Assembly (NCBI RefSeq): GCF_000744705.1
Contig: NZ_JQML01000001.1
Coordinates: forward strand, 5,280,017 to 5,344,016
DNA: 64,000 bases
Source: Streptacidiphilus albus JL83
GTDB lineage: Bacteria > Actinomycetota > Actinomycetes > Streptomycetales > Streptomycetaceae
Direction of reading: 5' to 3'
A program made the translations under genes and the position numbers. The notes under the pieces were generated by a model. The model was not told the origin of the DNA. It searched no databases and saw only the letters and a program-made list of their open reading frames with translations. Of this stretch, positions 7,817 to 15,321 are shown in pieces. Position 1 is the stretch's first letter, and every line of letters starts with the position of its first letter.

Positions 7817-7844
7817 CTGGTCCAATCATGGAAAACTGGACCAG
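7817..7844. promoter_or_regulatory. Inverted repeat CTGGTCCA-N12-TGGACCAG, likely MocR operator
   Basis: Perfect 8-bp arms (7817-7824 and 7837-7844) lie in the divergent promoter region; the right arm ends in the first base of the regulator GTG. TGGTCC/TGGACC half-sites are, to my knowledge, common for MocR-type GntR regulators next to PLP enzymes. Confidence 0.6.
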
Positions 7845-8230
7845 TGCGCATCACCGAACCTCAGTTGGCCGCGGCACTGGGGGGATGGCGGATGCCTGGG
7901 GTCCCACTGGCTGCGGGCCTCGCCGCAGCCGTGCGCGACGGCGTGCTCGACGGCAGGCTGCGGGCCGGCAGCACGCTTCCCGCCGAGCGCCGGCTTGCCG
8001 CCGTCCTCGGTGTCAGCCGCGGCACGGTGATCGCCGCGCTGGCGGTGCTCCGCGACGAGGGCTGGGTGCAGACCCGGCAGGGGAGCGCAAGCACCCTGCG
8101 ACTGGCCCAGGGCGGCCGAACGCTGACCCCGAGCGGTCGGCAGCGCCGCCCGCGCGGACGCCGGGATGCCCTGCTCAGTCGGCCAGTTGCGGGTACAGCG
8201 CGGCGGGGTCGGCGGAGAGTCCGGCCTTGA
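7844..8230 (+). pseudogene. MocR-type (GntR) regulator, truncated to its DNA-binding domain
   Basis: GTG 7844 starts VRITEPQLAAALGGWR. Residues 15-90 form a winged GntR domain (LAAAVRDGVLDGRLRAGSTLPAERRLAAVLGVSRGTVIAAL, then DEGWVQTRQGS). MocR proteins continue with an aminotransferase-like domain and total about 450-480 residues. Here similarity ends near base 8130 and the frame stops at 8230 after Arg-rich sequence that overlaps the 3' end of the convergent SDR gene. A deletion has evidently joined the HTH to unrelated DNA. The remaining domain might still bind DNA, but ligand sensing is gone. Confidence 0.75.
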
Positions 8231-8876
8231 CCTGGCGGGTCAGTTCGTCGGCCAGCACCTCGTAGGCGTCCGCCTCGATGCCGTCCAACGCCTGCTCGGC
8301 GACGCTCTGCGGCGAGGCCTTGGGGCCGTCGACGTGTGCGGCCAGGTCGGTGTCGACGTAGCCGACATGCAGTCCGGTGACGCCGATGCCACGGGGCTTG
8401 AGCTCCAGGCGCAGCGAGTTGGTCTGGGACCAGAGCGCGGCCTTGGAGCCGCTGTAGGAGCCGAGGAGCGCGATCCAGGACAGCACGGAGTGCACATTGA
8501 GCAGGTGGCCGCCGCCGTTGGCCTCGATGATCGGCGCGAAGGCCCGGGTGGTGTGCAGCGGGCCGTAGAAGTTGGTCTCGAACTCGCGGCGGATGTCGTC
8601 CACCGGGGAGGTCAGGTACGACGCGCTGACGGCCGCTCCGGCGTTGTTGATCAGGATGGTGATGTCGGAGGCCTGTTCGGCGGCGGCAGCCACCGACGCC
8701 GGGTCGGTGACTTCGAGCGCGAGCGCGACCGCGTCGGGGTGGGTGACGGTCGCGGGGTTGCGGGCCGTGGCGTAGACCTTCTTGGCCCCGCGGTCGTACA
8801 GCGCTTCGACCAGGGCCTTGCCGATGCCCCGGCTGCCTCCGGTGACCAGAACGGTCGAACCTGCGATTGCGGTCAT
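8175..8876 (-). CDS. Short-chain dehydrogenase/reductase (SDR)
   Basis: Start ATG 8876 with AGGAGACGACC just before; the frame is open upstream but contains the operator. 233 residues. The Rossmann glycine motif TGGSRGIG lies at residues 10-17, NNAG at about 80-83, and the catalytic Ser ... Tyr-x3-Lys as SVLSWIALLGSYSGSKAAL. Classical NAD(P)H-dependent carbonyl/alcohol oxidoreductase; substrate unknown. Divergent from a TetR gene, with two identical palindromes between them, so repression by that regulator is likely. Confidence 0.88.
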   Translation of the reverse strand: MTAIAGSTVLVTGGSRGIGKALVEALYDRGAKKVYATARNPATVTHPDAVALALEVTDPASVAAAAEQASDITILINNAGAAVSASYLTSPVDDIRREFETNFYGPLHTTRAFAPIIEANGGGHLLNVHSVLSWIALLGSYSGSKAALWSQTNSLRLELKPRGIGVTGLHVGYVDTDLAAHVDGPKASPQSVAEQALDGIEADAYEVLADELTRQVKAGLSADPAALYPQLAD

Positions 8877-8919
8877 GGTCGTCTCCTGGTGGTGCTGTCG
8901 TGGTGATGCGCCCAACGGC

Positions 8920-8962
8920 GGAAACCGATCGGTTTCCACTCACCGTAAACCGATCGGTTTCC
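8920..8962. promoter_or_regulatory. Twin palindromic operators AAACCGATCGGTTT
   Basis: Two copies of the perfect 14-bp palindrome AAACCGATCGGTTT (8922-8935 and 8947-8960), 25 bp apart, fill the SDR-TetR divergent intergenic region. Each is flanked by GG/CC on at least one side. The spacing of about 2.5 helical turns would allow two TetR dimers to bind at once. Confidence 0.8.
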
Positions 8963-8993
8963 GTCGGCAAGCCCGGAGCGTAGCCTTGGGGGC

Positions 8994-9608
8994 ATGACCT
9001 CGACCCCGGGAGCCCCGACCAGGCCCGGAGCCGCGACGGCCCCGACCGGAGCCGCGACGGCCCCGACCCGTGAGCGGCTGCTCGATGCCGCAGCCGAGCT
9101 CTTCTACCGGCAGGGCGTCGGGGTGGGGGTCGAGACGCTGTGCCGGACTGCCGGGGTGTCCAAGAAGTCGATGTACCAGCTCTTCGGGAGCAAGGACGAG
9201 GTCCTGGCCGCAAGCCTCGAACGGGTGGCTCCCGCCTACCACCACCTGCTCACCCCCGCCGAGGACGACCGGTCGCCGCGCGCCCGTATTCTGCATGTCT
9301 TCGAGCGACTGGAGTACCTTTCCGGTACGCCGGACTACCTGGGCTGTCCATGGGTGGCCACGGCGGTCGAACTCAAGGACCCCGGGCACCCGGCGGCCGA
9401 GGTGGCCCGGCGCTCCAAGGACGCACTCACCGGCTTCTTCCACGAGGAGGCCCGGCGGGCCGGCGCGCGGGACCCGGAGCTGCTGGCCCGTCAGCTCACC
9501 GTGGTGTTCGACGGATCCAGCGCCCGCTCGGTCGTGCAGGACCAACCGCTGGACGGTCTCGCCACCGCCACCGCCATCGTCCTGCTGGACGCGGCCGGAG
9601 TCATCTGA
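8994..9608 (+). CDS. TetR/AcrR-family repressor
   Basis: 204 residues. After a Pro/Ala-rich leader containing a duplicated heptad (GAATAPT twice, a 21-bp tandem repeat) comes a TetR HTH: TRERLLDAAAELFYRQG ... SKKSMYQLFGSKDEVLAA. The C-terminal ligand domain has YLGCPW, seen in regulators of quinone/aldehyde-responsive SDR genes, though that is weak evidence. It sits divergent to the SDR gene with the twin palindromes between, so it most likely represses the SDR and itself. Confidence 0.88.
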   Translation: MTSTPGAPTRPGAATAPTGAATAPTRERLLDAAAELFYRQGVGVGVETLCRTAGVSKKSMYQLFGSKDEVLAASLERVAPAYHHLLTPAEDDRSPRARILHVFERLEYLSGTPDYLGCPWVATAVELKDPGHPAAEVARRSKDALTGFFHEEARRAGARDPELLARQLTVVFDGSSARSVVQDQPLDGLATATAIVLLDAAGVI

Positions 9609-9646
9609 GCCCTGCCCCTCGCTCTCCGGCGGGTGTTGACGGGCGA

Positions 9647-10816
9647 TCAGCCGACCGTATCGACCCCGACCGTATCGACCCCGATCGTCTCGACCCCGAC
9701 TGCCTCCGCGTACGCCGCCGAGGCGGCGTCGAGTCGCAGCATCGCGTGCGCCGCGATGGCGTGGACGTCGCGCCAGGCCCGCTCCAGCAAGCCGCCCTCC
9801 CGCTGCCCGGCAACGCCCGACGCGCGGTAGAGCCGCTCCACGGCGCCGACGAGGATGTCCACGGCCACCGCGCAGTCCCGCTGGTTGGTGGCCACCGCGA
9901 GCCGGTCGCACTCCTGCGCGTCGGCACGGGCCGCGGCGCGCGCGAGCAGCAGGCCCGCCGCGTCGATCTCGGCGGCGCTGCGGGCCAGCGCCTCGCACCC
10001 GCGCGCCCCGCTCCGGGCGACCGCCGCGCCCCCGCCCGCCTGGGCGACCCAGGCCCGCAGTGCGGACCGTGCGGCTCCCAGGCAGGGGGCCGCGAACAGC
10101 AGCGAGGCGACCAGGGCGACGGGGACCCGATGGCAGGGATCGCCGCAGCCGTTGCCCGCCCCGGCGATCATCACCTCCCGGCCCACGGCCCGGTGCCGGG
10201 GAACGCGCGCCCCGGAGACGGCGATGGCATGGGTCCCCGAGCCGCGCAGCCCCGCTCCGGACCACTGGGACTCGATGCGGACGTCCGCCCGTGGCACCAG
10301 GAAGACCGAAGGGCGCGGTCCGCCCGACTCCTCGGACTCGGCCGCCAGCAGGACCCAGTGCGCGTGGTCGATGCCGCTCGCGTAGCGCCAGCGTCCGGTG
10401 AGCGACCAGCCCTCGGGGGTGGCGACCGCCCGGCCGCCGGACTCGCCCACCGCGGCCGCGATGGACACGTCCGGGCCGTCGGCCCACAGGTCGCGCTGGG
10501 CCTCGGTCGGCAGCAGTGCGGCCAGTCGGGCGTGCTTCGCCTGGAGGCTCGCCCACCAGCCGGCCGCTGCGCAGCCCTCGCCCACGGTCGCGACCGCTTC
10601 GAGGGCCTCGGTGAAGCTGCCGCCCGAACCGCCCCAGCGGACCGGGGTGAAGTGCCGCGCGAAGCCGCTCAGCCGGGTCGCCTCCGCCACGGCCGGATGG
10701 AGCGTCCGCGCGTGCTCCGCCTCCTCGGCGTACTCGGCGGCCACGTGTGCGACCGTCCTTGACGGTATGGTTGCGTTTTTCGGCGGTTGATATGAATTAG
10801 GGGCTGCGACGGTCAT
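9647..10816 (-). CDS. Acyl-CoA dehydrogenase-like flavoprotein
   Basis: Start ATG 10816 after GGAGAACC; 389 residues, the length of acyl-CoA dehydrogenases and flavin monooxygenases of the same fold. Visible elements: the mid-domain beta barrel (YASGIDHAHWVLLAAE, WSGAGLRGSGTHAIAVSGARVP) and a helical C-terminal domain (GAVERLYRASG, AWRDVHAIAAHA). FADH2-dependent HpaB/HsaA-type monooxygenases share this pattern. The end carries a pentapeptide repeat (VGVET, VGVDT) from a 15-bp DNA repeat. It is divergent from an ArpA-type receptor, so it may modify a butyrolactone or butenolide signal, as acyl-CoA oxidase Aco does in avenolide formation; that role is inferred. Confidence 0.75.
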   Translation of the reverse strand: MTVAAPNSYQPPKNATIPSRTVAHVAAEYAEEAEHARTLHPAVAEATRLSGFARHFTPVRWGGSGGSFTEALEAVATVGEGCAAAGWWASLQAKHARLAALLPTEAQRDLWADGPDVSIAAAVGESGGRAVATPEGWSLTGRWRYASGIDHAHWVLLAAESEESGGPRPSVFLVPRADVRIESQWSGAGLRGSGTHAIAVSGARVPRHRAVGREVMIAGAGNGCGDPCHRVPVALVASLLFAAPCLGAARSALRAWVAQAGGGAAVARSGARGCEALARSAAEIDAAGLLLARAAARADAQECDRLAVATNQRDCAVAVDILVGAVERLYRASGVAGQREGGLLERAWRDVHAIAAHAMLRLDAASAAYAEAVGVETIGVDTVGVDTVG

Positions 10817-10935
10817 TGTTCCGGTTCTCCTCGGGGTGGCTCGAACGGACCGTGGGGCCCGCCGGGGGATGTCGGGGGACTGTCTGTTATCGGACTTTCG
10901 GCAGGGGACTTGCGAAAAGGGCCCCATCTCAGAAT

Positions 10936-10957
10936 AAATTCCTCCTTATAGGATTTT
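10936..10957. promoter_or_regulatory. Candidate autoregulatory element (ARE-like box 1)
   Basis: AAATTCCT-N6-AGGATTTT is an imperfect 22-bp palindrome upstream of the receptor at 10979 and between it and the flavoprotein gene. It shares the CCT-N6-AGG core and arm spacing with the box at 13745-13766. Confidence 0.5.
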
Positions 10958-10978
10958 TTTGAGGTCACAGGGGTCCAG

Positions 10979-11566
10979 GTGAAGCAGGATCGGGCACGTC
11001 GCACGCATGCGCTCCTACTCGACGCTGCCGCCGTCGAGTTCGCCGCCCACGGGGCCACGGCCGGTTCGCTGGACCGGGTGGCCGAGCGGACCGGCCTGAC
11101 CAAGGGTGCGCTGTACGGTCACTTCCCTTCCAAGGCCGCGCTGGTGTCCGAGTTGCTGGCGCAGTTCGAGGCGGTCTGGCGCGAGTTGCTGCACCATGCC
11201 GACACCGTCCCCGGGTCGGCGCTGGCGGCCCTCGACCGGCTGCTGCTGGAGCTGGCCCAGCGCCTGGGGGACGACCCGCGGTTCAGCTGCGGCATGCGGC
11301 TGATCGTCGACGCGGCCCAGGTCGAAGGTCAGGTCCCGTCCCAGTTCCCGGAGTTGCGCGACCGGTTCACCCAGCTGGCGGTTCGGGCGCAGCAGGCGGG
11401 CGAGCTGCTCCGGGATCCGTCGGCCGAGGTCGTCGGCGACACGATGCTGGCGATCCTGGTGGGCGTGCGGCACACCACCCCCAGCGGTTGTCCGGATCAA
11501 CTGGTCGCACGAGTAACGGAGTTACGCGACGCCCTGCTGACCGGTCGGATCCGCCGCGGCGAGTAG
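10979..11566 (+). CDS. ArpA/ScbR-type gamma-butyrolactone receptor-like TetR regulator
   Basis: 195 residues starting with GTG (KQDRARRTHALLLDAAAVEFAAHGA), the N-terminal pattern of butyrolactone receptors, then LTKGALYGHFPSKAALVSELL as recognition helix region. The C-terminal half is divergent, so it could be a pseudo-receptor that binds antibiotics or butenolides instead. It contains a TTA codon at 11522-11524 (Leu in VTELRDAL), so translation may need the bldA tRNA. The last 45 bp overlap the convergent HAD gene; that TTA is the antisense of the HAD stop codon. Likely controls the divergent flavoprotein gene through the box at 10936. Confidence 0.8.
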   Translation: MKQDRARRTHALLLDAAAVEFAAHGATAGSLDRVAERTGLTKGALYGHFPSKAALVSELLAQFEAVWRELLHHADTVPGSALAALDRLLLELAQRLGDDPRFSCGMRLIVDAAQVEGQVPSQFPELRDRFTQLAVRAQQAGELLRDPSAEVVGDTMLAILVGVRHTTPSGCPDQLVARVTELRDALLTGRIRRGE

Positions 11567-12286
11567 CGGCGGGTCGTGGTCGACCGGAGGGTCGGACGGC
11601 CGGGTGGCGATCACGGGCCAGCCGGCGACCCCGGCGCACCGCCCGAGCAGCCCGTGCCCGCCGACCACGACGGGGTGCCCGATCGAGCGCAGCAGCGGCA
11701 GGTCCGAGATGTGGTCCCCGTACGCGTAGCTCCCCCCGGGGGAGGCGCCGAAGGACTCCAGTGCCCGGCGTGCGGCCGCAGCCTTGCCCCGGCCGATCAC
11801 CGGCTGCCGGATCTCCCCGGTCAACACCCCCTCGTACTCCAGAAGTCGGGCGCCGACGGCGAGGTCGGCGCCCACGTCCTCGGCGATCGGCTCCAGGCAG
11901 GGCGCGAACGATCCCGACACCAGCACGATGCGGAAGCCGCGCGCCCGGTGGTCGGCCAATGCCGCCCGCACCCCGGGGTGGTAGAGGTCGCCGCGCCGCG
12001 ACTGGGCGGCGAACCAGTCCCGCCCGGCCGCCCGCAGCCGGTCGTAGCGGTGGCCCCGGAACAGGCGGTAGTACTCCCGGTTCAGCGCGGCGCGGCCGCG
12101 CCACCCGGAGCCGGCCGTGCGGCGGGTCAACCGGGCTGCTCCTCTGCGCAGTTCGTCGGCGTCGCGGTCGGGCAGGTCGACCGCGGTGTCGAGGTAGTGC
12201 TGGAGAAAGCCGGCCATGCTCTTCCGTCGGATCAGCGTCTCGTCGACATCGAAGAACGCGCAGTGGACCGGGGCTGGGAACGCCAT
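11522..12286 (-). CDS. HAD-IB family phosphatase (SerB-like)
   Basis: ATG 12286, GAGAGGA upstream; 254 residues. HAD motifs: DVDET at residues 13-17 (nucleophile D13, acid D15), SGSF in VLVSGSFAPCLEP, Lys in RGKAAAAR, and GDHISDLPLL. The cap insertion matches HAD subfamily IB, which includes phosphoserine phosphatase. It is in line with a truncated LysR gene and afsA on the same strand, with short gaps, so all three may share a transcript. AfsA makes a phosphorylated butenolide intermediate that must be dephosphorylated; this enzyme is a good candidate, by inference from context. Confidence 0.82.
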   Translation of the reverse strand: MAFPAPVHCAFFDVDETLIRRKSMAGFLQHYLDTAVDLPDRDADELRRGAARLTRRTAGSGWRGRAALNREYYRLFRGHRYDRLRAAGRDWFAAQSRRGDLYHPGVRAALADHRARGFRIVLVSGSFAPCLEPIAEDVGADLAVGARLLEYEGVLTGEIRQPVIGRGKAAAARRALESFGASPGGSYAYGDHISDLPLLRSIGHPVVVGGHGLLGRCAGVAGWPVIATRPSDPPVDHDPPLLAAADPTGQQGVA

Positions 12287-12303
12287 GGCAGTGTCCTCTC
12301 TGG

Positions 12304-12663
12304 TCACGTCGGGTTGGTGGTCGGCCGCCCGGCCAGGGCCCGTGGACCGTGGCCACCGGGCGGTCTGGTCGAACGGCTCGGGACGGCGTCCCCGTGCAGC
12401 CTGCGGATGTCCTGCTGGGTGGTGTCGACCGCCGCGAGGATGGCCTCGGCCCGCGACTTGAGCAGCAGCCCGGCCCCGGTCAGCTCGATCCGGCAGCGGC
12501 CCCGGCGATGGAACAGTTCGGCGCCGAGCGTCCGCTCCAGCTGCTGGATCTGGGCCGTCACCGTCGACTGGGCGCAGTGCAGCCGCGTCGCGGCGCGGGT
12601 GAAGCTCAACTCGTCCGCCACCGCATGAAAGGCCCTCAGGTGTTGGAACTGGATACTCCCCAC
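12304..12663 (-). CDS. LysR-type DNA-binding domain protein (no effector domain)
   Basis: GTG 12663 has a strong GGAGGAGG six bases upstream. Residues 1-65 are a clear LysR winged HTH (FQHLRAFHAVADELSFTRAATRLHCAQSTVTAQIQQLERTLGAELFHR). LysR regulators are about 300 residues, but this one stops after 119, and the next gene starts 18 bp later, so the sensor domain is missing. It may be a remnant, or a small constitutive DNA-binding protein kept within the afsA operon. The linker helix (LKSRAEAILAAVDTTQQDI) needed for dimerisation is present. Confidence 0.75.
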   Translation of the reverse strand: MGSIQFQHLRAFHAVADELSFTRAATRLHCAQSTVTAQIQQLERTLGAELFHRRGRCRIELTGAGLLLKSRAEAILAAVDTTQQDIRRLHGDAVPSRSTRPPGGHGPRALAGRPTTNPT

Positions 12664-12693
12664 GCGGAACCTCCTCCTTCGCCGTCACCCATG

Positions 12694-13683
12694 TCAACGG
12701 AACCGTGCGGGGACGAAGTCGACCGACCCCTTGGCCAGGATCACCCCGGACTGGACGGCCTCGATCTCCAGTCCGCCGGCGGTGTCGGACGCACTCGTCC
12801 CCTCGGTCCGCACCAGGACGTCGTCGTCCAGTTCCCCGAAGGAGCCGAAGTCGATGGACAGGTGCGAGAGCCACAGCGGCCGGGTCCGGCCTTCCGGCCC
12901 CGGGTCCGGGCGGTGCCGCGCGACGTGGCCGGCCTGCCGGAACGCCTCGATCAGCACCATGCCGGGGACGTGGTCGCAGACGTGTTCGAAGTAGCCCGGG
13001 TGGGTGGGATCCACCCGCAGCACCAACTCCCCGTCCGAGCGGCCGAGGAGCACGTCCCCTGTGCCGTGGCGCCCCACCTGGTCACCCGTCAGCTGCTCGG
13101 CCCGACGCCGCACGGGCACCCCCCGCCTCCCGGCCGACCGGTTGCGGAGCTGACGGTAGAGCGGTGTCTCGACGGCGAGCAGTCCGGCCCTGGCCCGTCC
13201 GACCGGCCGTCCCGCGACCTCGATCACGCAGTCGAGCGTGCCGCGGCTCTTGTCCCGCAGCCACACCGCCTCGTAGCCGCAGTCGAGCACGGCCTGCACC
13301 GGACCGCTCCGGGGCCGGGTGAACTCGTGCTGTTCCAGGCTGACTTCGAGCCCGGTGAAGATGAAGTGGCGGGACAGCGGTACCGCGTAGTGGGCGTGGG
13401 CGAGGTAGATCGCGGCCTGCCGGACCGTCTCGATCACCAGCAGCGGGTCGCTGCAGCCGAGCCCGTCCGACCGGTAGAAACCGTGGTTCCCGGGCCAGCT
13501 GACGCCCACGCGGATCCGCTCGTCGCCGGCGGTGAGGGTGTTGGTCAGGAAGACCTCCGCGGCCGACTCCTTGTGCACCAGCTCGCGGGGCACGGTCCGG
13601 CCGTACCCCGGCACCGTCCGTCGCCCGTCCCCCGGGCACTCGAAGCCGAGCGGGGCCAAAGTTGGCAAATTGGACAGTAACAT
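12694..13683 (-). CDS. afsA: AfsA-type gamma-butyrolactone biosynthesis enzyme
   Basis: 329 residues, close to known AfsA/ScbA proteins (about 300-315). Two AfsA hot-dog repeats are visible: HKESAAEVFLTNTL...GNHGFYRSDG...PLLVIETVRQAAIYLAH in the first half, and TGDQVGRHGTGDVLLG...PTHPGYFEHVCDHVPGMVLIEAFRQAGH in the second. AfsA condenses a beta-ketoacyl-ACP with dihydroxyacetone phosphate, the committed step of A-factor-type signals. ATG 13683 follows AGGGGGA. The second codon is TTA (13678-13680), which would make translation depend on bldA tRNA. Divergent from an ArpA-type receptor, the standard arrangement of these quorum-sensing loci. Confidence 0.9.
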   Translation of the reverse strand: MLLSNLPTLAPLGFECPGDGRRTVPGYGRTVPRELVHKESAAEVFLTNTLTAGDERIRVGVSWPGNHGFYRSDGLGCSDPLLVIETVRQAAIYLAHAHYAVPLSRHFIFTGLEVSLEQHEFTRPRSGPVQAVLDCGYEAVWLRDKSRGTLDCVIEVAGRPVGRARAGLLAVETPLYRQLRNRSAGRRGVPVRRRAEQLTGDQVGRHGTGDVLLGRSDGELVLRVDPTHPGYFEHVCDHVPGMVLIEAFRQAGHVARHRPDPGPEGRTRPLWLSHLSIDFGSFGELDDDVLVRTEGTSASDTAGGLEIEAVQSGVILAKGSVDFVPARFR

Positions 13684-13743
13684 CACATTCCCCCTGCTGT
13701 GGCCGGCGACTGCGTCCATCGTTCTGCAACGACTAGGGCTGAA

Positions 13744-13767
13744 AATAAACCTACCCAAAGGTATATT
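13744..13767. promoter_or_regulatory. Candidate autoregulatory element (ARE-like box 2)
   Basis: ATAAACCT-N6-AGGTATAT with one mismatch, extended by A/T on each side. It lies in the afsA-receptor divergent promoter; TATATT inside the right arm could be the receptor -10. Same layout as the box at 10936-10957. Confidence 0.6.
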
Positions 13768-13812
13768 GCAATGGTTCGACCAATTCCTGATCCCTTCATG
13801 GAGCGACCACAC

Positions 13813-14454
13813 ATGGCACCGACCCCCACTGCCTCCCCTGTCGCGACGGCGTCGGGAAGGCCGCCCAAGGCGCTCAAGCAGGAGCGGGCCCGGAACACCC
13901 GGCGCACGATCCTCGACGCGGCGGCCCAGGTGTTCGCCGAGAAGGGGTTCGCCGCCATGACGCTCCAGGACGTGGCCGAGCGCGCCGGCCTCACCAAGGG
14001 GGCGCTCTACTTCCACTTCTCGAACAAGGAGTCGCTGGCCGTCGAGATCGTCAACATCTACCTGGAGCGCTGGCAGCCGCTGATCGACTCGGTGGAGCAG
14101 GCCGGCCTGTCGCCGCTGGAGACCCTGGTCGAGATCCTCGACCGGACGGCCGAGGTGTTCCGCACCGAGGTCCCGATCCAGGCCGCGGCGCGGCTGCAGA
14201 TCGAACGCTCCCTGATCCACGCCGATGTGCCGACGCCCTACGTCGGCTGGATCGCGGTGATGACCGAGCTGGCCGAGCAGGCCAAGGAGGCCGGCGAGCT
14301 GCGGGAGGGGCTGGATCCGGCCGTGGCGGCCCGGGTCATCGTCTCCTCGTTCTTCGGCATGCAGCACATGTCCGACATGCTGAGCGCCCGGGCCGACCAG
14401 CGGGAGCGCTACCGGGAGATGTGCGACGTCCTCCTGCTGGGCATCCGCGCCTGA
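13813..14454 (+). CDS. ArpA-type gamma-butyrolactone receptor (TetR family)
   Basis: The HTH region ALKQERARNTRRTILDAAAQVFAEKGF...GLTKGALYFHFSNKESLA is close to ArpA/ScbR receptors. The ligand domain includes SVEQAGLSPLETLVEI and IQAAARLQIERSLIHADVPTPY, typical of this family. The start chosen is ATG 13813 (213 residues), because the ARE-like box and a possible -10 (TATATT 13762-13767) would be inside the transcript otherwise; ATG 13798 and 13771 are alternatives. Receptors of this kind repress afsA and other genes until the butyrolactone binds. Confidence 0.88.
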   Translation: MAPTPTASPVATASGRPPKALKQERARNTRRTILDAAAQVFAEKGFAAMTLQDVAERAGLTKGALYFHFSNKESLAVEIVNIYLERWQPLIDSVEQAGLSPLETLVEILDRTAEVFRTEVPIQAAARLQIERSLIHADVPTPYVGWIAVMTELAEQAKEAGELREGLDPAVAARVIVSSFFGMQHMSDMLSARADQRERYREMCDVLLLGIRA

Positions 14455-14491
14455 GGCTGCCCCGACGCCCCGTGCCGTCCCGGACGCCTTC

Positions 14492-14510
14492 GGCCCGCGG
14501 CGGGCCTTCG
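14492..14510 (+). terminator. Small hairpin after the receptor gene
   Basis: GGCCCG-cgg-CGGGCC stem followed by TTCG, 38 bp after the receptor stop. The stem is short and the U-tract poor, so termination is only probable. The rest of 14511-14650 holds no gene. Confidence 0.4.
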
Positions 14511-14651
14511 ATCGGTTCTTTCGATCGCGGCTTGAAAACCTTCACGAAGGAATGATTCTCTGGTCGGGCAGCTTCGCAGTGGCGCCACCGGCCGTGGGTC
14601 CGCACCCGCTGACGCGTGCCGGCGTCCGGTGAACCCAGGAAGGGACCGCTC

Positions 14652-15140
14652 ATGTCTGCGTCCGGCCGGTCGGGGAGCGCGGTGCTCTTCGATCGCGACG
14701 GACTCCGGGCGGGTCCATGTCCACGATCGAACGGCACATCCGCCTCCGGGCGGAGTGCACGGCCGGGAGCCCGACCTTGTGACGGCCCACCCGCTCTGCA
14801 CCGCACAGATCCCGGCGCGCTGCGTGACGCCCGGGCGACCGGCGAGCGCCCCGCGCCGCTGCGGCCGCCGTGCGGCTCGCCGACCCCGCGAGTCCTGGAC
14901 AAGTGGACCGGCTTTGAGGAGAAGATCGTGATGTGGGACATCGAGGCCGGCGACCGGGCCATGCCCGGAGCCGACCGTACTGCCCAGCAAGCGCCGGCCC
15001 AGGTGGCGGTGGGCTCCGTGATTCGGCTGCACGACGCGGGCGGCGACCGCCCGCGCTCGGTCGGGGCTCGGTCTGCCGTCATCGAGGGCCTGCTCGGACG
15101 CGGCCTCGACCTGGTCTCCGTCCCGGAGCTCAGCGCCTGA
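14652..15140 (+). pseudogene. Remnant of a NodB-type polysaccharide deacetylase
   Basis: An open frame starts at ATG 14652 with GGAAGGGA upstream, but only the last 95 residues are recognisable: PLRPPCGSPTPRVLD (motif 3 region), MWDIEAGDRAMPG (motif 4) and SVIRLHDAGGDRPRS (motif 5). The metal-binding motifs TFDDG and HTxxH expected upstream are absent and replaced by Pro/Arg-rich sequence, so the protein cannot be an active deacetylase. It looks like the worn 3' end of a cell-wall polysaccharide or bifunctional glycosyltransferase/deacetylase gene. Confidence 0.6.
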
Positions 15141-15141
15141 T

Positions 15142-15221
15142 CCGCGCGGCGACGACACCGCGCGGCGACGACACCGCGCGGCGACGACACCGCGCGGCGA
15201 CGACACCGCGCGGCGACGACA
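15142..15221. repeat. 16-bp tandem repeat, five exact copies
   Basis: The unit CCGCGCGGCGACGACA repeats five times without change, followed by degenerate GCAGCGACGACAG copies up to about 15270. It starts two bases after the deacetylase-remnant stop. No spacers, so not CRISPR. Confidence 0.9.
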
Positions 15222-15270
15222 GGAGCACGCAGCGACGACAGAACCGCGAAGTGACGACAGGAGCGCGCAG

Positions 15271-15312
15271 CGCCCCGGCCCCGGACCGGAGATCCGGTCC
15301 GGGGCCGGGGCG
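15271..15312. terminator. Perfect 20-bp inverted repeat, 2-base centre
   Basis: CGCCCCGGCCCCGGACCGGA and its exact complement 15293-15312 form a very stable hairpin without a U-tract, of the kind thought to stop transcription in Streptomyces. It may serve the plus strand. Confidence 0.7.
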
Positions 15313-15321
15313 TGCCCGGTC

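Noticed and set aside
11522..11566. Assembly fault where the receptor and HAD genes overlap
   Set aside because: Both proteins end naturally; a 45-bp convergent overlap is acceptable and both frames are intact.
15142..15270. CRISPR array
   Set aside because: The 16-bp units are directly adjacent with no spacers and no cas genes are near.
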